From: Dielma sp000508965
GTDB taxonomy: Bacteria > Bacillota_I > Bacilli_A > Erysipelotrichales > Erysipelotrichaceae
Assembly (NCBI GenBank): GCA_000508965.1
Contig: BAHV02000002.1
Span: 62,001-126,000 of the forward strand
DNA length: 64,000 nucleotides
Direction: 5' to 3'
Part shown: positions 33,312 to 42,362 of the stretch, piece by piece
Layout of the letters: each line of letters begins with the position of its first letter
Numbering within the stretch: the first letter of the stretch is position 1
Position numbers and translations under genes: made by a program
Notes under the pieces: model-generated
Databases searched by the model: none
What the model was told of the DNA's origin: nothing
What the model saw: only the letters and a program-made list of their open reading frames with translations

Positions 33312-35273
33312 ATGGAGGCGTACATGCGGGTGATAAAAAAACAGGCGATTATCATGTATTCATTATTGAATGCAAATGAACCGATCAGCGGGTTAGTGCT
33401 TGCCAAGCAGAGTGGTTTAAGCTTAAAAACCGTCAAAAAAGAGATCGATACATTGAATGATTATTTAACTACTGTTGGTTTTCAAATTGTAAGCCGTTAT
33501 GGAGTAGGCTATGAATGTGAGGTTTTAGATGAACGGAAATTCAGCCATTTCGCGGAAAGCTTTAAATCTTTCTATCACAATCACCACTATTTTGAAAATA
33601 ATCAGCGTGAAAGAGTGCATTTTATCATTCGCCGTCTGCTGACAAATACAGGCAATTTATTTATCTCTGATCTTGCTGATGACTGCTGCTGTTCACCTTC
33701 TATTATAAATCGAGACATGATTGAAGCGAAAGCACTGCTATCAACCTTTCGGCTGCAGGTTAAAAATAAAACCAATAATGGTTTGATCGTAGTGGGCAAT
33801 GAATGGGATATACGCTTAGCCCTAATTTATGAGCATAAGATTTATAAACGATTCCCATCGGAAATAAATTATGATGAATATGATTTTTCGAGGTTTTTCC
33901 TTTCCGGCTTAGGCATCTATAAGCAATTAAAATCCTTGGTGCTGGAGAAACTGAAACAGAATAATCTGCATATGTCAGGTTTAGTCATGGGCAAGGTTGC
34001 ATATACGATCATTTTGTCAATAACCCGTAAAGCATACAGTGATAATCTGGAATTGCCTGAATTTACATATACTCACGCTTCTCTCCTGCCATCCTACCAA
34101 GCAGCAAAGGAAATCTGGGAATCATTAGCTGCTTCGGATGATGTCACCTATACGGAAACAGATATTCTTACTTTAGCGGGGGTTATCAGCGCTTATCAGA
34201 CTTATCTTCCCTCAGATCTTAGTTTTCTTGAATATCCTGAGGATTTTTATAAGCTGGCAGATGAATTTCTAGATTACTTTGACAGCTTTTACAATATTAA
34301 ATATTTTAGTATGATTTCATTTCGTGAAGATCTTGCCTGCAACTTTGCATCATTATTTTTTAAAACGATTTATCACATATCCGTAGATCAAGATATAGTA
34401 AGCAATCTTTACAGCGATGGGTTATCTACACTGGATTACTGTATGATTCTTTATAAATTTATTAAAGAAAAAACAAATCTGGAAGCTTCAATTTATGATA
34501 TCGCAAGCTTTTATTATATTTTCAATGAGTTTGTTACCGCAATGAATAAGCAGATCAAAAGAAGAGTATTAGTAACCCTGCGTTCAGGTTATTATAAAGC
34601 TAAGAATCTGTGTTCAAACTTAAGTACGATTAAAACACCGTATGATATAGAATTTATACCTACAGAATTCAGTGATTTATTTCGGTATAATCCCAACGAT
34701 TTTGATTTTCTGGCAACCAATATAGAAGCCAAAGATATAGATGATTCATTAAGAAGTAAGGTGCTGCCGGTTTTTTATTTTCGTAAAAACATCGATTTCG
34801 TGCGTTTCATTAATCAGGTGAATAAGCCTAAGTATTTCCGCACACATGAAATGGCAGCGATTGAAGATATCTACTATCCAAAAGATATAAAAAATGGTAA
34901 GGATTTATATGATTATATTGCAGCTGAAGTATTAAAACCATGCGAGAATCTTGAAGCTTTCTTTCAAGAGGTTGATGAAAGAAATGCAATCTTGTCACCG
35001 GAAAGGAAGAATCAGCTTGCCATATTGCGTTCGTTTAAAGATATCTTGCATCAAACATTCCTCAAGTTAATTATTTGTGATAAGCCATTCCGGTTTAAGG
35101 ATGAAATGATTCAAACAATCATTGTCTATAATTCTCGTGATAATAATGTTGAGCATCTTCAGTTTATGAGCCGTTTTATTGCTCGCTTAATGCATAGTGA
35201 TGAATTAATCTTCACATTTGATCGCATCACTGATTATGAAATTGTACGGCGAGTTCTGGAAGATAGTGAATAA
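33312..35273 (+). CDS. PRD-type PTS-associated transcriptional regulator with degenerate EIIB/EIIA modules
   Basis: About 653 aa. Two N-terminal helix-turn-helix regions (LAKQSGLSLKTVKKEIDTLN; FISDLADDCCCSPSIINRD), then a helical part in the position of PRDs (about 180-420). An EIIB-like segment follows whose active Cys is missing (VLVTLRSGYYKAKNL), and a C-terminal EIIA-like region lacking the phosphorylatable His (QLAILRSFK where IPH is expected). This is the LicR/MtlR/Mga-related layout. ATG 33312 has GGAG 7 nt upstream; ATG 33324 with GGAGG 5 nt upstream is equally possible. It lies just upstream of the second mannose-family PTS locus and probably controls it, apparently without direct phosphorylation at the EIIA/EIIB modules. 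Confidence 0.75.
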   Translation: MEAYMRVIKKQAIIMYSLLNANEPISGLVLAKQSGLSLKTVKKEIDTLNDYLTTVGFQIVSRYGVGYECEVLDERKFSHFAESFKSFYHNHHYFENNQRERVHFIIRRLLTNTGNLFISDLADDCCCSPSIINRDMIEAKALLSTFRLQVKNKTNNGLIVVGNEWDIRLALIYEHKIYKRFPSEINYDEYDFSRFFLSGLGIYKQLKSLVLEKLKQNNLHMSGLVMGKVAYTIILSITRKAYSDNLELPEFTYTHASLLPSYQAAKEIWESLAASDDVTYTETDILTLAGVISAYQTYLPSDLSFLEYPEDFYKLADEFLDYFDSFYNIKYFSMISFREDLACNFASLFFKTIYHISVDQDIVSNLYSDGLSTLDYCMILYKFIKEKTNLEASIYDIASFYYIFNEFVTAMNKQIKRRVLVTLRSGYYKAKNLCSNLSTIKTPYDIEFIPTEFSDLFRYNPNDFDFLATNIEAKDIDDSLRSKVLPVFYFRKNIDFVRFINQVNKPKYFRTHEMAAIEDIYYPKDIKNGKDLYDYIAAEVLKPCENLEAFFQEVDERNAILSPERKNQLAILRSFKDILHQTFLKLIICDKPFRFKDEMIQTIIVYNSRDNNVEHLQFMSRFIARLMHSDELIFTFDRITDYEIVRRVLEDSE

Positions 35274-35275
35274 AG

Positions 35276-35296
35276 TTGGTCTCAGGGCCAATTTTT
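35276..35296 (+). terminator. Terminator after the PRD regulator
   Basis: TTGGTC pairs with GGCCAA (one T:G) around TCAG, followed by five T. Confidence 0.7.
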
Positions 35297-35368
35297 ATTT
35301 TACGCCTTTAGTTAAAGGTAAATTTATAAATTAAGTTATTGCTCCTTTTATTTTAAACTATGACTGAC

Positions 35369-35386
35369 AAGCTGGTAGTTCAGCTT
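35369..35386 (+). promoter_or_regulatory. Leader hairpin before the MATE gene
   Basis: AAGCTG/CAGCTT with a 6-nt loop lies just upstream of the Shine-Dalgarno. It may be an RNA element in the leader or a DNA operator; no clear promoter is seen beside it. Confidence 0.3.
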
Positions 35387-35408
35387 TTAAAATGAGGAGA
35401 GTGATTGA

Positions 35409-36788
35409 ATGGAGGCAGTTTTAAAAAAAGATAAAGTAGGCATTAATCTTACTGAAGGGAAAATTTTAAAAACGCTTCTTATCTTTGCCATTCCTATTAT
35501 ATTAACTAATTTGATTCAGCAATTTTATTCAATGGTTGATTTGATGATAATTGGTAAGTATATGGGCAGTGAAGGTACGGTAGGGGTATCCACCGGCGGA
35601 GAATTGGCCGATATGCTGATGCCGATTGCCAACGCATTCGCAATGGCGGGGCAGATTTATATTGCTCAGCTAGTTGGCGCTAAGGATGAAAAAAGGGTAA
35701 AGGAAACAATTGGCACATTGCTGACATTGATGATGCTGGTGGCAATTGTTTGTACGATATTCGGTGTTTTCTTCCACACTGATATTCTGCGCTTGCTGAA
35801 TTGTCCGTCTGAAGCATGGGAACAGGCAGCATCATATATGATCATCACTGCTTTGGGAGTTCCTTTTATTTTTGGTTATAACGCTGTCTGTGGAGTATTG
35901 AGGGGTATGGGGGAATCAAAGCGGCCATTGTATTTTATTATGATTGCTGCCACTGTAAATATCGTGATGGATATTTTATTGGTTGCGGTCTTTAAAATGG
36001 AGGCGGCAGGTACTGCAATTGCTACAATTCTTTCACAATTCGGTTCTTTTGCGGCTGCATTTTATTATCTTTACAAGCATAAAGAGCAATTTGATTTTGA
36101 ATTAAAGCTTTCTTATTTCAAAATGAAATGGGAGCCATTAAAGTTAATTCTAATTTTAGGCATTCCGCAAATGGTAAGATCAAGCTTTGTTCGATTCTCT
36201 ATGCTATGGGTTAATTCTAATGTTAATTCATATGGATTGGTAATTTCGGCGACTAATGCGGTTGGCAATAAGATAAATAAATTCCTTGAGGTGTTTGTTT
36301 CTGGTGTTAATACAGCGTCAGGCGCCGCAATCGGACAGAATCTTGGTGCCAAAAAGATTGACCGGGCCAGCAAAATCACATGGGTTACTCTGGCATGCTG
36401 CCTGGTACTGGCAAGCATTTGCGCGGGTGTCGCATTATTTGCTCCAAAAGCGCTGTTTGCCATTTTTACACCGGATCAGGCGGTAATTGATGAAGGTGTG
36501 ATTTATATGAAGATTATGATTATGCATTTCTTTATGTCGGCAATCACAGGTACATTCCAGGCAATGGTTACAGGCTGCGGTTTCGTTTCACTTGGCTTTT
36601 TAATAGGTATTCTGGATGGTGTTGTCTGTCGTATCGGCTTCAGTCTGCTGTTTGTTAATGTATTTAATCAAGGTGCCTATGGTTATTGGTGGGGTACCGC
36701 ATTTGCCCGTACCTTACCGGGACTGCTGTGCTTTGCTTACTTTATGAGCGGCAAATGGAAAACGCGTAAATTGCTTAGTGATAAATAG
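35409..36788 (+). CDS. MATE-family efflux transporter
   Basis: 459 aa with about 12 membrane segments in two related halves (IPIILTNLIQQFYSMVDLMIIG at the start; GIPQMVRSSFVRFSMLWVNS in the second half), typical of NorM/DinF-type cation-coupled exporters. GAGGAG precedes the ATG. It is the first gene of a probable operon running through the hydrolase, EIIA and HAD genes (12 bp, then overlaps). Its place suggests export of a by-product or toxic analogue of the sugar handled here, which is inference. Confidence 0.88.
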   Translation: MEAVLKKDKVGINLTEGKILKTLLIFAIPIILTNLIQQFYSMVDLMIIGKYMGSEGTVGVSTGGELADMLMPIANAFAMAGQIYIAQLVGAKDEKRVKETIGTLLTLMMLVAIVCTIFGVFFHTDILRLLNCPSEAWEQAASYMIITALGVPFIFGYNAVCGVLRGMGESKRPLYFIMIAATVNIVMDILLVAVFKMEAAGTAIATILSQFGSFAAAFYYLYKHKEQFDFELKLSYFKMKWEPLKLILILGIPQMVRSSFVRFSMLWVNSNVNSYGLVISATNAVGNKINKFLEVFVSGVNTASGAAIGQNLGAKKIDRASKITWVTLACCLVLASICAGVALFAPKALFAIFTPDQAVIDEGVIYMKIMIMHFFMSAITGTFQAMVTGCGFVSLGFLIGILDGVVCRIGFSLLFVNVFNQGAYGYWWGTAFARTLPGLLCFAYFMSGKWKTRKLLSDK

Positions 36789-36800
36789 GAGGTTAATTAT

Positions 36801-37790
36801 ATGAAAGGGTATCGAGAAATAGAGTCACAATTGAAATCAAAACGTATTGTATTTAGAGAAAGTGAAAGTCCGCTTAAATGGCCGTTTATGAAAATCCTTC
36901 GTGAACAGTCAAAGACTAAAATGACGTTTGCATGTAATCCATATGCGGAAGTATATAAATTCAGAGATAATGTATATGGTATTTTTACGGAAAGTCTTGA
37001 TGGTATGGGTGATCCGTGGATGTATCTTATCGAGGGGCCTAAAAAAGCGCTGCTTGTTGATACGGGTTTTGGCTGCGGTGATCTAAAGGGCTTGATTCAT
37101 GAAATTATTCATGATAAAGAATTAATTGTTGTTAATACTCATTCACATTATGATCATGCTTATGGTAATGCTCAGTTTGACAAAATATATTGTCATGAAA
37201 ATGAAGTGTTTAGGATGAAGCGAACACAGAATCCTCATATCTGGGACTATTTGTTTGATAAAGACGGGAAATGTATCTGGACAGAATTTGACCGTAATGA
37301 TTTAGTTTCTTATAAAGACTATGAAATTATTCCTATACCGGATAATTATATCTTTGATTTAGGTGATGGTTATGAAGTTGAAGCGATGCTGATTCCTGGC
37401 CATACACCGGGCCAATGCGGTTATCTTGATAAGCATAATCATATTTTATTCTCAGGTGATACATCACACTTCGGTCAGCAGATCGCTGAAGAACCAAATA
37501 CTCATTTCTGTTCTGTGAATGAATATGTGAAAGCATTAAGGAAAATTGTAGCCAGAATCGATGAGATTGAGGGGGTTTTCCCGGGCCATGGCGCTGTGGA
37601 TCAAACAAATACGGTGCTGACTAACTGGCTTGAAGCGGCAGAGGCAGTATTAGCAGATCCGCAAAGTTACGATTATAAACGTGAAGTGGAAAGAAACGGT
37701 GAGCGTTTTATACAATATGGTAAGAAGATTTATCAGGGCAGTCAGCTTACTTATACGATGCAGCATATCTTAAAGGAGGCAAGTGAATGA
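36801..37790 (+). CDS. Metallo-beta-lactamase-fold hydrolase
   Basis: 329 aa. The metal-binding motif HSHYDH sits near residue 114. Further ligands are in IPGHTPGQCGY, FSGDTSHFG and FPGHGAVD. The fold covers glyoxalase II-, lactonase- and phosphodiesterase-like enzymes; the substrate is not readable. AGGAGG lies 8 nt upstream and the stop overlaps the EIIA start (ATGA), so it is a working part of the PTS operon. Confidence 0.85.
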   Translation: MKGYREIESQLKSKRIVFRESESPLKWPFMKILREQSKTKMTFACNPYAEVYKFRDNVYGIFTESLDGMGDPWMYLIEGPKKALLVDTGFGCGDLKGLIHEIIHDKELIVVNTHSHYDHAYGNAQFDKIYCHENEVFRMKRTQNPHIWDYLFDKDGKCIWTEFDRNDLVSYKDYEIIPIPDNYIFDLGDGYEVEAMLIPGHTPGQCGYLDKHNHILFSGDTSHFGQQIAEEPNTHFCSVNEYVKALRKIVARIDEIEGVFPGHGAVDQTNTVLTNWLEAAEAVLADPQSYDYKREVERNGERFIQYGKKIYQGSQLTYTMQHILKEASE

Positions 37791-38200
37791 AGGGATTGGT
37801 AATTGTCAGTCATGGTTTGCTGGCGGAAGGGATGCTTGATTCCGCAAAGCTGTTTTTGGGCAGCGAGCTGCCGCAGGTTAAGGCTTGCTGTTTAAAAGCG
37901 GATGATTCACCGGAGTCTTTTGGTACCCAAATTCAGCAGGCAATTAATGAAGTGGATACAGGTGAGGGAGCTATTGTCTTTGCCGATTTATTTGGTGGTA
38001 CACCCTTTAATCAGACTTTGCCGCTGCTCAGTGATCAAATTGACTGTATTGCCGGCATCAATTTCGCGATGCTGTTGGAATATCTGTCTAAAAGAAGCTT
38101 TGAAGAGGTGGATCTGCATTCAATCGTGCAGGGCGGTCAGCAGAATATCATTGAAGCAAAGGGCTACTTGTCAACGCTGACTTTTGACGATGATGATTAA
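37787..38200 (+). CDS. PTS mannose/fructose/sorbose-family EIIA
   Basis: 137 aa. MKGLVIVSHGLLAEGM carries the phosphorylated His9, and FADLFGGTPFNQ matches the family. It overlaps both neighbours. Its partner IIC, IID and IIB genes are 2 kb downstream, separated by the HAD and ceramidase-like genes. Confidence 0.92.
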   Translation: MKGLVIVSHGLLAEGMLDSAKLFLGSELPQVKACCLKADDSPESFGTQIQQAINEVDTGEGAIVFADLFGGTPFNQTLPLLSDQIDCIAGINFAMLLEYLSKRSFEEVDLHSIVQGGQQNIIEAKGYLSTLTFDDDD

Positions 38201-38843
38201 AGCGGTGCTCTTTGATTTTGACGGTGTAATCGCACAAACAGAAACGTATAAGCTAAAACAGCTGATGCTTATGCTGGATCATTTTCAGGTAGCCTATGCC
38301 AAGGAACAAATCTTTTCCATGGCAGGTACCATCGGCAGTGAGGTTTTGAAAAAAATGCAGGAGTTATTTTATCAGGATGACGCATTTATTGCTCATCAAG
38401 ATGAAATTCTCGCTTTTAAGACAACTCGGCCTGATTTAAAAGCATTAAAAACGAAGCATTTGGATGAATTGCTGACGGTTTTAAAAAACCGTTGTCTCAA
38501 GCTGGCAGTGGCTTCTAACTCATCTGCGGCAAGACTGCAGACGGCTCTTGATACACTGTCCATTGCTTCGTCATTTGATTTAATTGCCAGCGCAACTGAT
38601 TTAGGCAGGCTTAAGCCTGATCCGTATGTTTATCAATATGCGATGGCAGTGTTTAATGTCAGACCTGATGAAACATTAATAATTGAAGATTCTCAATTAG
38701 GGATTGCGGCAGGTAAAAAAGCAGGCGCGTATGTTGCGGCATTAAAAGACGAATTAGGAGCCATTGATCAGCGAGCTGCAGATATAATCCTAGAGGATGT
38801 CAGCAACGTTGTCGAATTTATCGATTTCATAAATTTACCATGA
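38190..38843 (+). CDS. HAD-superfamily phosphatase/phosphomutase (beta-phosphoglucomutase-like)
   Basis: About 217 aa. Motif I is LFDFDGVIAQTE, motif II is in ASNSSAA, motif III is in GRLKPDPYVYQ and motif IV is IIEDSQLGIAAGKKAGA. This is the PGMB/GS1 subgroup with a helical cap. It could dephosphorylate or isomerise the PTS-derived sugar phosphate. ATG 38190 or 38193 is the start; both overlap the EIIA end and a TTG at 38184 is less likely. Confidence 0.87.
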   Translation: MMIKAVLFDFDGVIAQTETYKLKQLMLMLDHFQVAYAKEQIFSMAGTIGSEVLKKMQELFYQDDAFIAHQDEILAFKTTRPDLKALKTKHLDELLTVLKNRCLKLAVASNSSAARLQTALDTLSIASSFDLIASATDLGRLKPDPYVYQYAMAVFNVRPDETLIIEDSQLGIAAGKKAGAYVAALKDELGAIDQRAADIILEDVSNVVEFIDFINLP

Positions 38844-38863
38844 GTAGAGGGAAATTTTCTGAA

Positions 38864-38892
38864 TTGAGTTAAGCGCTTCCATTCGATAGAAT
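38864..38892 (+). promoter_or_regulatory. Promoter with cre-like palindrome before the ceramidase-like gene
   Basis: TTGAGT (38864-38869), 17 bp, TAGAAT (38887-38892). The spacer holds AAGCGCTT (38871-38878) in the context GTTAAGCGCTTCCA, which fits most of the CcpA cre consensus (AARCGNWWNCA) except the first TG. Repression by CcpA at this point is plausible. Confidence 0.55.
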
Positions 38893-38910
38893 GAACATGG
38901 AGATGGTAAT

Positions 38911-40140
38911 ATGAAAGCAAGCAGTGTGAGAATATGTCTGACACCTGAAAAAGAGTTTTATTTAATAGGCTATGGTAATCGCTATGCAAGCCGTCGTCAG
39001 CCTGCTAAAGGTGTACATGATGACATTTATGCAATATGCAGTTTAATTGAAGTAGATAATCAGCAGCTTTATATATTTAATGCCGATTATATTGAATTTG
39101 AAGAAGCTTCCTGTAATGAGATCAAGGCAATGCTGGCACAGAAGTATCAATTAAATCCTGATTTGATTTTCTTCAGTGCTACGCATGATCATCATTCTGT
39201 AATGTCTTATCATAAGCATTGGTCAACAGGTATCTTTGATCAGCGGTATTATGATTCCTTTGTCCAAAAGGTTGAAGCAGGCTATTTACAATGTGTTGAA
39301 GAGCTGCAGGAGAGTGAGGCTTATTATGGCAGAGGCCAATGTTTAGGTTATTATGGCAGCCGCATCTATTATGGTGAGGAAGCAGATAATGAGGTTATTC
39401 TCGTGGAATTCAGAAATGCTGAACAAAAAACAGTAGCCGCCTTATGCAACTGGGCAACGCATTCAACAGTTCTTGATCCGGAAAATGATTTACTGACTGC
39501 TGATTTAGCTGGTGCGGTCAGAAATAAACTGGCGGCTGGTATCGGTGTTTATCCTGCGATGATCGTAGGAGCTGCCGGTGACTGCAGCAACCGTGCTTAT
39601 CGGCAGGGTACAGATTATGAAGAATTAGAACGCTGTGCGGAAGGCTGTGCCCAGCAGATTCTGAAGATTGAGGTTAATCAAAAGCTTGATCTTCACTTTG
39701 AATCATGTTCTACTGTAACGTATCATGTTCAATATAAAATTAATGATGAACGTGAATATTTAAATGCTTATCGTGAGAAATACAGTTTACAGCTTGATGC
39801 GGCTCAAGATGCTCAGGCGCGCAAGCTGGCATTAGATAACATTGCCCAGATTGACCGTAAGCTGCAGATGCAGGATGTTGATCTGACATTATATTCAACG
39901 ATAGTTAAATGCAATGATTTAGAAATTGTCTCTTCTCCCGGTGAGCTTGGCAGCGAGCTTGGCATCAGCATCAAGCGCCGAAGTCCGGCTAAATGCTGCC
40001 TGATCTTCGGGTATACCAACGGTTATTATTCATATATCTTACAGCCCGGATTATATCAGGATTCCGCAAGGGCAGTCGGCAGTAAATACCGCAAGGAAGA
40101 TGTCTTGGGATATATGAATGTGATTGAAGCGAATTTATAG
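38911..40140 (+). CDS. Neutral/alkaline ceramidase-like hydrolase, cytoplasmic
   Basis: 409 aa without a signal peptide. It resembles the N-terminal catalytic domain of neutral ceramidases: FFSATHDHHSVMSYH (zinc-ligand type His cluster), CNWATHSTVLDPEN and GAAGDCSNR (equivalent of the NxGDVSP segment). Neutral ceramidases are zinc amidases that cleave an N-acyl bond. Here the protein is intracellular and set in a sugar PTS locus, so an N-acylated amino-sugar phosphate is a more likely substrate than ceramide; that is inference. It has its own promoter, and a hairpin terminator follows. Confidence 0.72.
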   Translation: MKASSVRICLTPEKEFYLIGYGNRYASRRQPAKGVHDDIYAICSLIEVDNQQLYIFNADYIEFEEASCNEIKAMLAQKYQLNPDLIFFSATHDHHSVMSYHKHWSTGIFDQRYYDSFVQKVEAGYLQCVEELQESEAYYGRGQCLGYYGSRIYYGEEADNEVILVEFRNAEQKTVAALCNWATHSTVLDPENDLLTADLAGAVRNKLAAGIGVYPAMIVGAAGDCSNRAYRQGTDYEELERCAEGCAQQILKIEVNQKLDLHFESCSTVTYHVQYKINDEREYLNAYREKYSLQLDAAQDAQARKLALDNIAQIDRKLQMQDVDLTLYSTIVKCNDLEIVSSPGELGSELGISIKRRSPAKCCLIFGYTNGYYSYILQPGLYQDSARAVGSKYRKEDVLGYMNVIEANL

Positions 40141-40165
40141 AATTAAGGATATAACATTGTATATG

Positions 40166-40192
40166 AATTAACCGTGCGCGCAGTTAATTTTT
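40166..40192 (+). terminator. Intergenic terminator or attenuator before EIIC
   Basis: AATTAAC pairs with GTTAATT, extended by an inner GC-rich stem, followed by five T. No clear promoter is found between it and EIIC (40242), so read-through may set the ratio of hydrolase to permease. Confidence 0.65.
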
Positions 40193-40241
40193 AAATCAAT
40201 GAATATCATATATCAATAGCTATAAAGGGGGTAAATTACTT

Positions 40242-41012
40242 ATGTTTACAGCTATGCAGATCATTCTTATTCTGTTATGGTTCACAGGCTATGACGTATA
40301 CTCTAAATTATTTGGAGGCTTTACAGCCGGTGGATGTGTATTACATGGCGTTGTTGTCGGCACGATCATGGGAAACATGGAGGTTGGTTTATTTATCGGC
40401 GGTACTTATGAGCTGATGAATATCGGATTAAATCCATTAGGCGGATCAACGGTACCTGATTACAATATGGGAACTGTTATCGGTACAGCCTTTGGAGCTA
40501 TATCTGGTGCAGAGACAGGTATGGCAGTCGGTATTGTAGTAGCTACGCTTTCCACGACACTTGATGTTTTTGGTAAAACAGCAGGATCATTCTTCCTACA
40601 TAAAGCACAAGCTTGCTTTGAAGCTCATGACTTTAAAAAAGGATACAACTGGATTCATATTGGCTTAGCACCGCTGACTTTATTAAAAGTAACAATTCCA
40701 ACTATTATCGTTTTGGTAGCCGGCAGTGCATTAGTAGCTGGTATTACTGAAGCCATTCCGGTATGGCTGCTTCAGGGCTTTAAAAATGCAGGCAATATTC
40801 TGCCATGTTTAGGTTTTGCCATCCTGCTTCGTCAGTTACAGGTAAAGGGTAATTTCCAATACTTGCTGATTGGCTTCTTCTGTTTCGCTTACTTGGGAGT
40901 TAATGCTCTGGGTACAGCATTAGTTGGTTTGGCATTAGCGTTATTAGCATTTAACCAGCAGAATAAATTTGCGGTTTTAGAAAAGGCATTAGGAGGTGAC
41001 GATGATGAGTAA
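40242..41012 (+). CDS. PTS mannose/fructose/sorbose-family EIIC
   Basis: 256 aa, hydrophobic throughout, of the SorA/ManY type (GTIMGNMEVGLFIGGTYELM, GLNPLGGSTVPDYNMG). AAAGGGGG lies upstream. Its last codons overlap the EIID start. Confidence 0.92.
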   Translation: MFTAMQIILILLWFTGYDVYSKLFGGFTAGGCVLHGVVVGTIMGNMEVGLFIGGTYELMNIGLNPLGGSTVPDYNMGTVIGTAFGAISGAETGMAVGIVVATLSTTLDVFGKTAGSFFLHKAQACFEAHDFKKGYNWIHIGLAPLTLLKVTIPTIIVLVAGSALVAGITEAIPVWLLQGFKNAGNILPCLGFAILLRQLQVKGNFQYLLIGFFCFAYLGVNALGTALVGLALALLAFNQQNKFAVLEKALGGDDDE

Positions 41013-41799
41013 GCTTACTAAAAAGGATGTTCAAAGGGTACAGCTGCGCAGCTGGATGTATCAGTGGCAGTCCTTCTCTTATGAAGCGATGCAGGCAACC
41101 GGTTTTACACAGGCAATCGGACCGGCTATCGAAAAGATTTATGAGGGCAATGATGATGTAGTAGCAGATAAGCTTCAAAAATATCTGGCATTTTATAACA
41201 CAGAAAATACTATGTCACAAATCATCATGGGTGCTTGCTTAGCTATTGAAGAAACAGAATCTGAAGCCGCTACGGATATCGCAATCGGTATTCGTACAGG
41301 TCTTATGGGACCATTCGCCGGCTTAGGTGACTCATTATTCAAAATCAGTACAAAGGTTATTTTAAGTTCATTAGTTGGTTACATGGCATTAGATGGTTCA
41401 GCTTTTGGCTTAGTGCTGGCATTCTTAGTGAACATTGTTGCTTTTTACTGCATAAAGTATTATTTCTTTTGGCTTGGCTACCGTGAAGGAACAGCCTTCA
41501 TCACAACCAAACAAGATCAAATTAAAGCGCTGACGAATGCGGCTACAGTATTAGGTTTAACCGTGGTAGGCTGTATGATTCCTTCTACCGTTAAGCTGCA
41601 AGTTATCTTTGAATATGTCAATGGTGATGCTGCTCAGTCGATTCAGGCAATCCTCGATTCAATTTTCCCATTCTTATTGCCAATATGCGCTACGGTTCTG
41701 GTATACTTAGGATTAGGTATGAAGAAAATGACGACTGTAAAAATGGTATGGACGATAATTATCGTTGCCGTTTTACTTACCTTCTTCCATATCATTTAG
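41005..41799 (+). CDS. PTS mannose/fructose/sorbose-family EIID
   Basis: About 264 aa. YQWQSFSYEAMQATGF, FYNTENTMSQIIMG and TGLMGPFAGLGDS are IID hallmarks, with C-terminal membrane helices. GGAGGTG is 5-8 nt before ATG 41002/41005. Confidence 0.92.
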   Translation: MSKLTKKDVQRVQLRSWMYQWQSFSYEAMQATGFTQAIGPAIEKIYEGNDDVVADKLQKYLAFYNTENTMSQIIMGACLAIEETESEAATDIAIGIRTGLMGPFAGLGDSLFKISTKVILSSLVGYMALDGSAFGLVLAFLVNIVAFYCIKYYFFWLGYREGTAFITTKQDQIKALTNAATVLGLTVVGCMIPSTVKLQVIFEYVNGDAAQSIQAILDSIFPFLLPICATVLVYLGLGMKKMTTVKMVWTIIIVAVLLTFFHII

Positions 41800-41808
41800 G
41801 AGGACATT

Positions 41809-42300
41809 ATGCAAACTATAGTTGCTGTACGTATTGACGAACGTTTAATTCATGGCCAGGTAGACACAATGTGGGCTGGCGCATGGCGATGCACCCGCAT
41901 CATTGTTATTGATGATAAATCGGCATCAGATGATGTATTAAAGGCAGTGTTAAAGATTTCCTGCCCGAATGGTATCCGTCTTTCAGTATTAACTGTTGAT
42001 AAAGCTGCCACTAATCTGAAAAATAATAAATATGACACTGATCGGATCACAATTGTCTGCAAGAACCCAAGAGTGCTTTGGGAACTGCATGAAAAAGGTT
42101 TCGACGTCGAAAATATTACAGTAGGCAATATGAGTAAGGCCTCAGATAAAATAGCTATATGTAAATCAGTGGCTGTTTTACCTGAAGATGCAGAGGCATT
42201 TCATAAGCTGGATGAACTGGGTGTTAAGCTGGAATATCAGCTTGTACCTTCAGAAGCAGCGACTGATTTTATGCCTATGCTGAATGCAGCTTTGAAATAA
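41809..42300 (+). CDS. PTS mannose/fructose/sorbose-family EIIB
   Basis: 163 aa. The active-site His lies in RIDERLIHGQVDTMW (about residue 15). AGGAGG is upstream. Together with the EIIA at 37787 and the IIC/IID pair it completes a second mannose-family PTS, in the gene order IIC-IID-IIB rather than IIB-IIC-IID. Confidence 0.93.
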   Translation: MQTIVAVRIDERLIHGQVDTMWAGAWRCTRIIVIDDKSASDDVLKAVLKISCPNGIRLSVLTVDKAATNLKNNKYDTDRITIVCKNPRVLWELHEKGFDVENITVGNMSKASDKIAICKSVAVLPEDAEAFHKLDELGVKLEYQLVPSEAATDFMPMLNAALK

Positions 42301-42362
42301 GGATCATGGGAGATAACCGGTTTTGGATATCTCTCATTTTTAATAACAAAGGAGATAATTAA

